Positions 27,901 to 32,854 of a DNA stretch of 33,307 nt are shown here, one piece after another. The DNA comes from a virus, in the IMG/VR virus record IMGVR_UViG_3300020416_000030, positions 1 to 33,307 of that record; one strand, given 5' to 3'. The notes under the pieces were generated by a model. The model made no database searches and was not told where the DNA came from. It saw only the letters and a program-made list of their open reading frames with translations. Each line of letters opens with the position of its first letter. Positions within the stretch are counted from its first letter, which is position 1. A program made the translations under genes and the position numbers.

Positions 27901-28884
27901 TATTGAGGTGTTTATCGGTGCATCTTCTATAACTCGTGTTTTTCCGGGTATTGTGAAAGTTCCTCTGATTGTATTACTTTCGTCAAATCCAATGAATAAA
28001 TTTAATTTATAGTAAGTTGTAATACCTGTATTTCCTGATCTTGAAAATATTTCAACCTCAGACACTGAAGCAGATGTTTCCGAATCATTTGATTTTGTAA
28101 TAGTTTGACCTGCTAATTTATTTGGATCACCAGAAATTTGCTCTGCAACCACTACTTCTCTTCTTATAAATTCTGCACTTGAGGGTTTGATAAGTAAATT
28201 TTCTAAATCTATTATCTTAGGTGTTATGCCATATAATATATTAAATAAAATTCTAAATGATTCTTCTGTTCCCTTAGATTGATAAAGAGATTTTGATTCT
28301 TTAATAAAATTACTTATATCTAAATTTGTGTTTAATTTAGTATCTTCTAGGCCTGGAGTAAGATATGATTTTGTCTTGTTATAGAACTCTTTTAAAAATA
28401 AAACACTTAAATTTTCAACTGTTGATGTTGCAGTATGAATACCAGCAACAGAAGTGGAAAAAGTAAGTTCACCGGGATTATTTGGATCTCTAAAAGAAGT
28501 TATACCACTAAATCCACGTACAACTCCAGTAAAAGTATTTGTTGTTATACCAGTATATGTAAAAATTTCATCATCAATTTTAAAAAGACCATAAGTTCTT
28601 GGAAATCCTTTTGTTGATGATACAACAACTGTAGATTCACTAGCAGAGATGTTACTACTAAGAGTTGTTACACCAACTATAACTTCAGGTGTTAAATTAT
28701 CAAGTTTAATATATTGATCTAAATTATCAGTTAAGTCTACAACACCGCCTCGATGTTCTTGAGAAATATAATATTGTTTTAAAAAATCAACTGATAATGG
28801 ACTCTCTGACTTTAAAAACTCAGGGAGTTGATTTTCAATTATCTGTTGAACTTGTATACGTTTGTCTATTCCAGTTCCAATCAT
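15919..28884 (-). CDS. 7: Giant multidomain baseplate protein at the gp7 position
   Basis: The 4321-residue product is about four times the length of T4 gp7 (1032). Its first ~260 residues resemble a wedge protein: IQVQQIIENQLPEFLKSESP, then GTEESFRILFNILYGITPKI. An IDDE..RG module lies at about 75-132. The long middle is beta-rich, with repeated GIGT/GIGST turns. NHGF..GD-type modules centre on His872, 1008, 1713, 1876 and 3009, and a YHYH-type segment spans about 1282-1372. Towards the end come LLVIYVNNVLQEPGEAYTFE (fibre-type beta domain), GAGYT repeats, a cupredoxin-like domain (about 4138-4260) and a conserved-looking tail, RRVFGIRNTGALRK. It overlaps the gp6 stop by four bases behind an AAGGA. 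The gp7 assignment rests on order 25-6-X-8 and the N-terminus; the added domains probably decorate the baseplate. Confidence 0.8.
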   Translation of the reverse strand: MIGTGIDKRIQVQQIIENQLPEFLKSESPLSVDFLKQYYISQEHRGGVVDLTDNLDQYIKLDNLTPEVIVGVTTLSSNISASESTVVVSSTKGFPRTYGLFKIDDEIFTYTGITTNTFTGVVRGFSGITSFRDPNNPGELTFSTSVAGIHTATSTVENLSVLFLKEFYNKTKSYLTPGLEDTKLNTNLDISNFIKESKSLYQSKGTEESFRILFNILYGITPKIIDLENLLIKPSSAEFIRREVVVAEQISGDPNKLAGQTITKSNDSETSASVSEVEIFSRSGNTGITTYYKLNLFIGFDESNTIRGTFTIPGKTRVIEDAPINTSILTVDSTVGFGTTGTVITNGVNGINTVTYTDKTINQFLNCTGVGVSIRSADDLRNDETIFGYENGDLSKKVELRITGVISDFELLPTTGSSVTLEGEKVTVKNLGEIISNPPKNERTRKTVFFNSWIYNTASRFQFDFESTLLPGQSSSTIITKSELDKSQLKNDDKVSLFRRNELVPKVTGIAITSIIGGNEVDLDTAIVNDAEYDIQRQLDKAKGDTGVELEFGNDIITANVQNTYNENDENYYVASSSMPSYLIEKKVVKISISNPDNDPNNVLQSGLITKNPESGLFKSIKFINSVPFIDGDSIVYLPENDPIVGLTSSLVYYVKVLADNSGVKRILRLYPSRSFILVADNDLAPPHIEMNASGIGTGSHKFVLLRHKNELIGTQKILKKFPAQVDIKSSKSPKTKVGPTGILINGVEIVNYKSLDKIYFGAVEKLDVLNSGKNFDVVNPPTISITAPGVGVTALVQPVVKGNLEEVLVDQQNFDVDKVFSVTLSGGNGSGAILKPVVVGRYREFEFDGRLKNARGGVDHINDIIEFKRTHNLKNGDPLVYSNNGHGSIGISTIVFNATLSEPGIHTTNNAVQNRTLSDGGVYYPQVVNNNSVILFETAEDYAAGINTVRFTVENTGGNHTFRTLNKRNHLKSVKIIDSGTNYTNRKLIVKPVGISTIENAIEFKNHGFVTGDLIQYAPSNGNASDAPIGIGITNRYRVLKLDDNKFQLIDVGIGATDPDSNFVRRKFVRISGSTPVNSEFFFEPISVTVNAVYSRVAVARTESLVITPIIRGSLDDAYVHEGGSGYGSEILNFEKKPLIKILNGEKAELNPIIKDGKIISCDVRFGGKDYTSPPDLEVVGLGTGIGGKLRAIVSDGKITDVKVINSGIGYTVTPSLRIIPNGQGQILDTSIRSLQVNNIVRFGDEILLRESDTNLQYSVLGYSGKIQTAFGDVASTPLVHSPIIGWAYDGNPIYGPYGFSDADDDNSTIKNLKTGYEIDISNVIDRPTSSTFTNGYFVEDYTFNDSGDLDENNGRFCKTPDFPNGTYAYFAGISTVTSNPEFPYFIGESYRSDPVPENFTIDQNNFDFNGSNLVRNTHPYKLADKNSNYNFVIESYEIKQQTSFVESVTKGNVDGFQIVSKGDNYKVEDSLVFDNSGTSGGGAAAKVSRVTGKPVSNVSTQIDTYEDVLLVKERKGSVSAFISTTHTLTTNDVVAISGLSTSIPRLTNSHNIGVSSESTVLYKAMSGNTTAGIVTDIYVAKIPKSVSVGSSIGIGTEKLLVLNEFDQRSILRVKRGIVHPTDATTSHKLGGLLQTIPQFFTIDTPNIGDFESRRNEKIFFNPKEQVGFGLTAGIVGVTTDIINAGLAKSFTVGELSEIVSIPTKCIFIPNHPFKDNQEVIFTRPSGANQISCGTGNETSASGSFNLPSTGNTQNVFIKNISKDLIGITTERNGTPLFFKNNGSNNFEYSLETNFTQVTGKVQRITARVSTGSSLHELKNNDVIDLNVISNQTKGTGVTTSVIVKYSSLEDKLLIDPLTITQSNIGADRIFKDNHGFKTGQKLFYDITSGATATGLTSERSYFVYRIDDDTFQLAETLYDVQNEPPKVVGITTNTGGNNQELSLINPPLSITKNNNLKFYVSDSSLLGYQLNFYFDSQFKNEFVSAGATTDFGVIRTGLSGVGTESFVTLNYHDQNPKELFYTLEKTGFISTSDPDVINPSKLSYIDSEYNGLYSIFGITTSTFDISLNKIPEENSYTVGASSSITYDTASKNASGGISKINLTSGGFGYVSVPSVSSVRSTNGVNASILCLSDNINKINTVRITDPGFDYHSDKTLKPEARLSPTVTLINSDSILDVSILKGGDKYLTAPDLVVVDPDTGKLTSDQGIIQLNLTASSISSVEILESPRGLTNNKQIIRTINNSNGYKITDIQSSNSGIVTCTLKTPINGFATPQFTTGEKVFVENIGNTSTTGDGFNSSDNGFVFFNVVEYNNTDPAIVKFELPSTATNPGVAETVPNFATIIKFEDYPEFDVVQKSSEFRTGENLAVEKNSKFIKTDLTVIDNRADEFIKVEGSFDIKVGDKVRGENSGTVATINTLKNNKGVFNIDYSLRKTKGWNDEIGRLSEDFMVLSDNDYYQNLSYTVQSTKTFDEIIDPVNRLIHTSGLKNFADVGISSSAKAGISSSNATVVSADIITEQRVDTINNFDDGEDIDTTDNGTKSKFVKFSRTKLANFVQCNTNRVLKIDDISSLFSNSDANLSGKLEIPVNDNFNRFLVQSRNISTGAIQLDEIVIFKDNTDTFTFEKNSVSSASTITTLEGETVNGNTNLVIRPNDPNNDDVDVKIIKNVFNSERLKSGTQAIGSVDLIGISTVVGIGSTSERIAFGSTTDVSAFYATMEVLNISNGEKNHVDIYVSHDGTDSYFSEYYADTSTQGGVSSNFIGSFRSRIANNILSLDFDNSSSVGAGVTDIQVSAKVVGFNTLGGPGTFRFKNAGQPDGSERSFIIQTGISSVQSSAISNVVGVDSNRFSAIKSIVKVGLGTAVGAGATHAIHQVVAIHDGTDTHTVHYPFISIGSTSGIGTFSANLTSSNFVLKFHPDSGTGKHHIQHVSEILYTDIDIQNQPPNLGYGRVNESISVFQYNAVNGTRANKTNFDLKSDNIPIFVKTFNPTTGTGINTSTGVFTIPNHFFSDNEELTYTPKSTFVGVAASAMTTAHNTNVPSTVFVNKIDNDSFTISASVGGSVLTFITVGSGNAHQLEMKKKLEKSVLVVDNLIQSPIAFTPITTNLQHNVGGNISSTTTTISVSGISSIRNEDNIKFGNEFMKIVSVGIGTTTVGPITGIGTYFLLDIERGKLGTQPAIHNNGVAGRIFSGSFNIVENTAHFTDPPRGTNNLAKTSSNLPTPRSDFQGRVYLRKTYTNNRIFDDISNEFTGVGATFRMRKEGNNVTGIATGSTLVLINGIFQKPTTENNLNNNYSFVGVGTTAQNIVFSGITSEGTNEKVVSDVDVNQNQLPRGGKIISVGSSGGIGVAPLVGAAVTAILSQFGEITAVGIGSTIYNQSVSPSRPPETLTFGSGYRPVGGTVAIGITDLAYEHRFVSAGVGSIRTNANGNNIFAATQRTATNAVYTSETGLLELTIASHGLSVGNFVGIDTGGIVFKCSRDNFQSDHAYPRAISKTTGLPDPIAGIATIITAVTTNTITAFIGFGGGAGTGASATGNIGVGGTLDINIGAAGTNYVNPRFQFPQPSYDNMEIVGVSRRGLGSTTESGSGLLVSLSVGASSTVGIGSTLFTINSFKITRPGHDFKVGDKFKPVGLVTATGAVLEDFVLEVTETFTDRFSSWDFGEFDFIDPIDRLQDGQRTRFPLRKNQALLSFDVGDSVDSQLIDMNNLLVIYVNNVLQEPGEAYTFEGGTTFNFTTAPDPDDVISIFFYKGTSNEDIQEILSKETVKDGDLIQLLANNDTSNLTNVNTRKIIDRQQDKRIVAGITTTDTVETVLYTGVGINDNSVKKPVSWTKQKVDRVVNGILVSKARDSIEPLVFPTAKIIGDIGVSTDRIYVDDSDFFEYEKDEDAAVTSIDFSALIVNNTQPITAQFTATVSAAGTISGITTVNAGAGYTIAPTIKIANPPISVVSGGTTATATATITNGSISSINITNAGAGYTGSIKLLSDTATSDSTSGIVTNTINASPNVLVDSPTVVDEIISEITDVRGFSGIITGISNITIGSTTALRFGLEAASGQAFTQLLPTMPIYISNTVVGHGITSLNESGNNNDIVGIGRTFVDNIYIIKNINRHSNKAEIEVNVHSNTNTSGINLARANLPFSITFTNNGSSNYVLNGSHRDEQGTQVGLSNAVNGTIYLDEGDVLSIVSAIGAHPIRIARTYGGAALTGAQGVTNNNLSNGTLTFNTAGVGHTSFVYYCTTPHASMNGKIFVRQRPRGKFSWGYLFNNTSSINRGNPIAIGVTGNTVISGEGLGISTFPTIQRRVFGIRNTGALRKKHT
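16105..16470 (-). other. Cupredoxin-like domain within the giant gp7-position protein
   Basis: Residues about 4138-4260 show a plastocyanin/amicyanin-like pattern. An opening strand pair (PFSITFTNNGSSNYVLNG) is followed by GTIYLDEGDVLSIVSAIGAH, then a strand and FVYYCTTPHASMNGKIFV. Candidate type-1 copper ligands are His4196, Cys4241, His4245 and Met4248. The His-to-Cys spacing of 45 is close to that of plastocyanin (47). The ligand loop is C-x3-H-x2-M, against C-x2-H-x4-M in plastocyanin and C-x2-H-x2-M in amicyanin. Copper binding is inferred and not shown. Confidence 0.7.
24769..25041 (-). other. YHYH-type domain with degenerate histidine motif
   Basis: Residues 1282-1372 of the giant protein contain SPIIGWAYDGNPIYGPYGF followed by GDLDENNGRFCKTPDFPNGT and YAYF. 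The DGxPIYGPYG core and the NGR..TP.FPNGTY segment are the signature of YHYH-family proteins. The name-giving YHYH is replaced by YAYF at 1369-1372, so both histidines are missing. Confidence 0.8.
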
Positions 28885-30794
28885 GTCCTTGTTAGTTCTC
28901 CATTTGAGTAACTTGATGTGACTTTATAACCAACACCAGATATTTGTTCACCTGATGTAATTGTATCCTTAACCATATTTATTTTACTACTAGATATGCT
29001 AAAATCTAGGTATAAATCTTGTAAACCTATAATATCATTAGATTCAGGGAAAGCTTGTATTTCAATCACATTATTTGGTTTAACGGTTGATGTGATATTT
29101 AGCGTGGTTAAATTTACTTCCCCATGAATATAATCAACTGTACCTGCTGACTGTACAACAACGATTGTTTCGCCAGTTTCATTAGTTCTAATAATTGATA
29201 TAACACCAGTCTTATTATCCTCATTTGGAGTGTCAGTAAAGAATACTGTTTCTGTTTGTCCTAAGATTGTAAATCCAGTGCTTTTAATATTACGTCCTGC
29301 AGGTTTTACATTAAATTGATTTCCAAAACACAACTCATATTGAGCAAATTGATTAACAAATGCTTTAAGATTTCTGCGAATAATTACTCTAGTAATATTA
29401 GAAGTAATAGCTTTATCAATATTATCAACAACATTCAAAACTTTACTATACTTAAACCTACCACCAAATTTATTTACATCACCAGACTTGGCATATGTTG
29501 TCAATGCAGATGTTATTTTAGTTTTTAAGTCATTTAACAAACTTACCTGTGTTGAGTCATAATATACAAAAGAATCAATTTCAACATATAATACCTGCAA
29601 ATCAATTAACTTTTGATTGATACCTGTTAATGAATAACTTTTTAATTTACGTAAAATTTGTGTTTTATCAAAATCTGATACAAATTCACCATTTTTTGGT
29701 TTAATTGTAATAAGCACATTACCAAATTGAGGTGGATCAACTTCTTCACCACCAACAACTGATACAGTTTCAGTATTTGGATAAATTTGTTGAATTATAG
29801 ATTCATAATCTCTTGCTGTAACTGCCCTATATTGCGATGAGTACAGTCTTGGAGCAAAATACTTAACAGAATCAATAGATTCAATATCACCCCCATTAGA
29901 GGCAGACTGAACAGTGTTAATGATAGGTATCGTAGTTGGAGTAACAACAACTCTTGAGTTTCCAGATCCTTCACCTGTGAATCTACCTGCAAAACTAAAG
30001 GAAGCAGGCCCATTCCCCTTTGCACCTGATGTTGTAATATACTGAACAGTTATTGTACTGCCATTCTCAGGTTTTCTTCCAAATATACCATCACCAAATA
30101 AAATTTCATATCTTTCATCTTGTATCTCTTGTATTAAGTAGGTATCTGATATTGAGGAGATACCAACTATGTTATCTACTAACTTATATTGCTTACCTAA
30201 TGATATACCATCACCTACATATGCTACTATTGTAGATGTATCAATATCAGGATTATCAAGAATGAACCTTTGTTCAAGTGAACCATCAACAATAAACTTA
30301 GATGTGACAAAAGTTCCTTCTTTAACTTGTATTGGATCATCAGATGTTCCAAAGGTGGCAGTGGGAATAGATCCACTAGTATCAACTGTAGTAACAATAC
30401 TTTCTGATATTGAAAACACTATATCACTATCATCTTGTCTACCTACACACACTAGGCCTGGTTCTAGAGTCAACGTAGGACTAGTTGTGTTAGATTGTAC
30501 TTGAAATGTTATTTGTGCTTGTGCTGCTGTCTTTGAACGGGGTACATAACCAATATTTCTTGCTAATGAAACTACATTTTCACGTAATGTTGCTGAATCA
30601 AGGAATGATTCATTAACCACTAAGTTAGAGTTGAATGCAGATATGTAAGTATTATATGCTAATGTGTCTATTAAGACAGAAAAGTTAGATCCTTCAAAAT
30701 CAAAGTCCGTAAAATTGGAATTTGCCCTTAAATAATCCTTTATTTGTGTCTTTATCTGATCAAAGTCAAGATTTGTATATTTTGTAAACGGCAT
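28881..30794 (-). CDS. 6: Baseplate wedge protein gp6
   Basis: The 637-residue protein matches T4 gp6 in length (660) and in its conserved start: MPFTKYTNLDFDQIKTQIKD, then FTDFDFEGSNFSVLIDTLAY and SLARNIGYVPRSKTAAQAQI. This is the baseplate-J-like core that forms the ring of dimers around the hub. A middle block carries GRKPENGSTITVQYITTSGA (about residues 240-260) and AVTARDYESIIQQIYPNTET (about 325-345), both usual for gp6/J proteins. The gene starts directly after the gp25 stop and its own stop overlaps the start of the gp7-position gene (ATGA). I see no insert or missing domain. Confidence 0.93.
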   Translation of the reverse strand: MPFTKYTNLDFDQIKTQIKDYLRANSNFTDFDFEGSNFSVLIDTLAYNTYISAFNSNLVVNESFLDSATLRENVVSLARNIGYVPRSKTAAQAQITFQVQSNTTSPTLTLEPGLVCVGRQDDSDIVFSISESIVTTVDTSGSIPTATFGTSDDPIQVKEGTFVTSKFIVDGSLEQRFILDNPDIDTSTIVAYVGDGISLGKQYKLVDNIVGISSISDTYLIQEIQDERYEILFGDGIFGRKPENGSTITVQYITTSGAKGNGPASFSFAGRFTGEGSGNSRVVVTPTTIPIINTVQSASNGGDIESIDSVKYFAPRLYSSQYRAVTARDYESIIQQIYPNTETVSVVGGEEVDPPQFGNVLITIKPKNGEFVSDFDKTQILRKLKSYSLTGINQKLIDLQVLYVEIDSFVYYDSTQVSLLNDLKTKITSALTTYAKSGDVNKFGGRFKYSKVLNVVDNIDKAITSNITRVIIRRNLKAFVNQFAQYELCFGNQFNVKPAGRNIKSTGFTILGQTETVFFTDTPNEDNKTGVISIIRTNETGETIVVVQSAGTVDYIHGEVNLTTLNITSTVKPNNVIEIQAFPESNDIIGLQDLYLDFSISSSKINMVKDTITSGEQISGVGYKVTSSYSNGELTRT

Positions 30795-31208
30795 TTATCT
30801 CGTGGCTTTAAGTATGAATGAGAAATCTTGTGTTGGAAACTCTTGTCCAACAATATCAAAGATGACTGTAACCTCAAATTCATGCTGATCTGGTCTTGGA
30901 TCAACATTTACTTCTAAATTATCAATTCTTGGTTCAAAATTTTCAATTGTCGTTTCAATTTGTTTTTGTATGACTGAAGCGGTACCAAAATCAACAAATC
31001 CCGGTGTCAGTTCAAAAAGCATATTCCGAACATCAGAACCGAGCAAAGAATTGAAAAATCTTTCAGTAGGTATTGTTTGTACAAGATTACGAACAGATCT
31101 TTTGATAGCATCTGCATTTTTAAGCACACCAATATCATTTGTCACAGGATGTCTCTTAAATGACAGATTAATATCCTTAAATGATTTTGATATTCTTGTT
31201 GTCGCCAT
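30795..31208 (-). CDS. 25: Baseplate wedge protein gp25
   Basis: This 137-residue protein belongs to the gpW/gp25 family (T4 gp25 has 132 residues). It starts MATTRISKSFKDINLSFKRH and has the conserved NDIGVLKNADAIKRSVRNLV helix region and TIPTERFFNSLLGSDVRNML (about residues 45-65). The C-terminal part, ENFEPRIDNLEVNV then EFEVTVIFDIV, is the expected beta region. In T4-type and other contractile tails this protein nucleates sheath assembly on the wedge together with gp6. It is the first gene after a TATAAATA late promoter and is followed with no gap by gp6. No Shine-Dalgarno is evident before its ATG. Confidence 0.94.
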   Translation of the reverse strand: MATTRISKSFKDINLSFKRHPVTNDIGVLKNADAIKRSVRNLVQTIPTERFFNSLLGSDVRNMLFELTPGFVDFGTASVIQKQIETTIENFEPRIDNLEVNVDPRPDQHEFEVTVIFDIVGQEFPTQDFSFILKATR

Positions 31209-31228
31209 TAAATGATAGATTTTTTTAT

Positions 31229-31236
31229 TATTTATA
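31229..31236 (-). promoter_or_regulatory. T4-type late promoter upstream of gp25
   Basis: An exact TATAAATA on the minus strand sits in the short gap between speD and gp25, two bases from the speD stop. Transcription would begin near 31223 and yield an A/T-rich leader of about 15 bases. It separates the metabolic cassette from the late baseplate operon. Confidence 0.82.
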
Positions 31237-31237
31237 C

Positions 31238-31588
31238 CTATCTTTGCAACTCATTCATATTATAGTCATCTGAATCGAAATAATGCATGATATTCCATGC
31301 TACATTACGTGGTTTTGCCTTTCCACAAGTGAAAATATCGATTGCAACGCACTTTTTATCAGGCCAAGTGTGACATGAGGCATGACTTTCACCTAAACCA
31401 AGCACACAAGAGACACCATAAGGTTCAAACTGATGAACAAATGTGTTCAAGAGGGTCAAATTCTCTCCTAAAACTGCTTGAACCATCACATTTGCTATTT
31501 TTTCTGGGTCATTTAGTTTATCAAAGTCAACATTATAGATTTCAACTAATAAATGTTGTCCCATATGGGCATTTTTCACGTTTTTCAT
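31238..31588 (-). CDS. speD: S-adenosylmethionine decarboxylase proenzyme
   Basis: The 116-residue protein is a prokaryotic-type SpeD. It starts MKNVKNAHMGQHLLVEIYNV and holds the active-site stretch GESHASCHTWPDKKC, then VAIDIFTCG. By alignment with the Thermotoga maritima enzyme, Ser68 is the self-processing residue that becomes the pyruvoyl group, His73 assists processing and Cys88 is the catalytic acid; all three are offset by exactly +5. The usual Glu of HTWPE is Asp here. The enzyme makes decarboxylated SAM, the aminopropyl donor for spermidine. speD is a known auxiliary metabolic gene of T4-like cyanophages. Its ATG overlaps the upstream stop (ATGA); Met9 is an alternative start that fits the shorter SpeD N-terminus. 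Confidence 0.93.
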   Translation of the reverse strand: MKNVKNAHMGQHLLVEIYNVDFDKLNDPEKIANVMVQAVLGENLTLLNTFVHQFEPYGVSCVLGLGESHASCHTWPDKKCVAIDIFTCGKAKPRNVAWNIMHYFDSDDYNMNELQR

Positions 31589-32316
31589 CCAATATCCTCT
31601 GGTGAAGGTATACCTTTACTCTTTATAAATGACTTATCATTGGTTTCATAGTCCCAATTTTCCTCATTTTTGCGTTCTTTAGCTGTTTTCCAGAAATAAT
31701 TCTCTTCTGAACCCAATCCATCACGATCATGACCGTTTTCAACCTGATAATACACTGTTGATACCTTAAAATCGGGTGTCTTAGGTGTCTCTGGAGTGAT
31801 ACTGTTGTCATAAATCCTCATTCTGTTGTTTGGATAGAGGCAAAACTGCCCATTATCCAGTTCTAAGAGGTTATGAGACTTGTGTTCAGCAGGTTGTTCG
31901 CTTGTTGAGTAGTCAATTGCGTCTACACTCTCATGATAATTGTCCAAAGTGCAAATATATGTGCCTGTTTGGTTGCCAAAGTCCCTTGTCATCACTTCAA
32001 AGTGCATTGAACCGATAAATTGCTTCTGAACAGCGACCACACCATAGTCCATACAGTTCCAAAACTGTAAATTATGCAGTGTCATGTCTGGTGTAGGTGT
32101 TTCTGGGTCTGTTGTGAACGCAGAAATGGGTAATTTATCGAACATTGCAGCATATTCTGGTAAATATGTCTCAAAATAGAAGGCTCTACCGGGAATTGAC
32201 TTGGCAGACACCCAAACTCCCTTTACAAATTCACCATGACCACTTTTATGGTCGGTCAAATACTCTTTTCTTACCCATACTTCATAAGATGGTAGGTTTG
32301 CGATTAGTGTGCTCAT
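31585..32316 (-). CDS. Conserved-looking phage protein of unknown function, coupled to speD
   Basis: I do not recognise a family for this 243-residue soluble protein. It begins MSTLIANLPSYEVWVRKEYL and has GVWVSAKSIPGRAFYFETYL (about residues 33-52) and LHNLQFWNCMDYGVVAVQKQ (about 80-99). QFCLYPNNRMRIYDNS lies near residue 157. The C-terminal quarter is charged (WKTAKERKNEENWDYETNDK). Aromatic residues are frequent, and there is no signal peptide or membrane segment. It overlaps the 55-residue gene at its start and speD at its stop by four bases each, so its translation is locked to both. I have a vague memory of this type of protein in marine T4-like phages, listed as hypothetical. A structural role is possible given the nearby gp25, but nothing in the sequence proves it. 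Confidence 0.82.
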   Translation of the reverse strand: MSTLIANLPSYEVWVRKEYLTDHKSGHGEFVKGVWVSAKSIPGRAFYFETYLPEYAAMFDKLPISAFTTDPETPTPDMTLHNLQFWNCMDYGVVAVQKQFIGSMHFEVMTRDFGNQTGTYICTLDNYHESVDAIDYSTSEQPAEHKSHNLLELDNGQFCLYPNNRMRIYDNSITPETPKTPDFKVSTVYYQVENGHDRDGLGSEENYFWKTAKERKNEENWDYETNDKSFIKSKGIPSPEDIG

Positions 32317-32480
32317 CGATTTAATTTACGTTTGAGTTCTTTGGACATCTGTTTAGATAGTTCACTATCTAGATATATTAAATGTTCTTTCAGTTGTTCT
32401 TCATCTTCATTCTCTTCGATTAAATCATACAGATGGTCGATGTGCTCTAAGGCATACATTAACTTTGTCTGTTTATTCAT
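32313..32480 (-). CDS. Acidic/charged helical micro-protein (55 residues)
   Basis: The frame encodes 55 residues starting MNKQTKLMYALEHIDHLYDL and continuing IEENEDEEQLKEHLIYLDSE. It ends with a basic KELKRKLNR. It is predicted to be almost all helix, with an acidic middle and a basic end. Its ATG lies two bases past the preceding stop, behind an AAGGA, and its stop overlaps the ATG of the 243-residue gene (ATGA). This perfect fit, with clean coding character on the same strand, argues that the frame is real. I recall similar helical micro-proteins in marine T4-like phages. The function is unknown. Confidence 0.75.
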   Translation of the reverse strand: MNKQTKLMYALEHIDHLYDLIEENEDEEQLKEHLIYLDSELSKQMSKELKRKLNR

Positions 32481-32482
32481 CT

Positions 32483-32611
32483 TCAACATCCTTGACCTCT
32501 TTTCCTCTTACGAGCCGAGTTACGCGAGGTAGAGGAGTATTTTGAGTGTTTTCCGTTTCCTTGTCGAGACTTCTTCGGACGACCTTGAATGTGTGATCCA
32601 CCGTTAACCAT
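32483..32611 (-). CDS. Highly basic micro-protein (42 residues)
   Basis: The frame encodes MVNGGSHIQGRPKKSRQGNG followed by KHSKYSSTSRNSARKRKRGQ and a final GC. Twelve of 42 residues are Lys or Arg, and there is no Asp or Glu at all. That composition fits a nucleic-acid-binding or otherwise polyanion-binding peptide. A textbook GGAGG sits seven bases before the ATG (32618-32622), and the start overlaps the end of the 56-residue gene by eight bases. I recall closely similar small basic proteins from marine T4-like phages, which supports it as a real gene. The biochemical role is not known; competing ideas are DNA or RNA binding, or a host-targeting peptide. Confidence 0.75.
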   Translation of the reverse strand: MVNGGSHIQGRPKKSRQGNGKHSKYSSTSRNSARKRKRGQGC

Positions 32612-32774
32612 TGTTTTCCTCCGTCATTTTGATTGTAAATTTGCTTGGGTCATTATTCCCAGTTTGATAAAATTCGACTGCAAAGTCCTCCATGCGATCA
32701 AAACACTCATTCTGTGTCATATCGCTAAAGATTTCTTTGCCATCTTTAAGTATTGCGTATTTTGTTATTTTCAT
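32604..32774 (-). CDS. Micro-protein (56 residues) of the coupled cassette
   Basis: The frame encodes MKITKYAILKDGKEIFSDMT, then QNECFDRMEDFAVEFYQTGN and NDPSKFTIKMTEENNG. The start looks like a short beta hairpin (YAILKDGKEIF), followed by an amphipathic helix (ECFDRMEDFAVEFYQ) and a final strand. Its ATG overlaps the stop of the 26-residue gene (ATGA), and its end overlaps the start of the basic micro-gene by eight bases. I recall similar proteins with the DGK..SDMTQ.ECFDRMED pattern in marine T4-like phages; no function is known to me. Confidence 0.75.
   Translation of the reverse strand: MKITKYAILKDGKEIFSDMTQNECFDRMEDFAVEFYQTGNNDPSKFTIKMTEENNG
32618..32622 (-). promoter_or_regulatory. 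Strong ribosome binding site of the 42-residue basic gene
   Basis: GGAGG with an AAAACA spacer precedes the ATG at 32611. The site is embedded in the last codons of the overlapping 56-residue gene. It is among the strongest Shine-Dalgarno sequences in the window and decides the start of this micro-gene. Confidence 0.8.
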
Positions 32775-32851
32775 CCTCTTGGATCATACTTGAATATAAT
32801 GAAAAGTGCCACAATGAATATCATTAGAAGCACTGAAAAGAATGTAATCAT
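32771..32851 (-). CDS. 26-residue single-pass membrane micro-protein
   Basis: The frame encodes MITFFSVLLMIFIVALFIIF and ends KYDPRG. Residues 2-20 form one strongly hydrophobic helix long enough to cross a membrane; the short tail is charged. The ATG lies three bases after the glycosyltransferase stop, and its TGA overlaps the ATG of the 56-residue gene, so it fits the coupled cassette exactly. It has no strong ribosome binding site of its own and may be translated by re-initiation. Such a short frame could occur by chance, but position, overlap and composition favour a gene. A role in the host inner membrane is inferred. Confidence 0.62.
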   Translation of the reverse strand: MITFFSVLLMIFIVALFIIFKYDPRG

Positions 32852-32854
32852 AAG

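Noticed and set aside
31209-31237. Rho-independent terminator after speD
   Set aside because: The A/T-rich gap contains a late promoter and no stable GC hairpin. I found no convincing terminator anywhere in the window.
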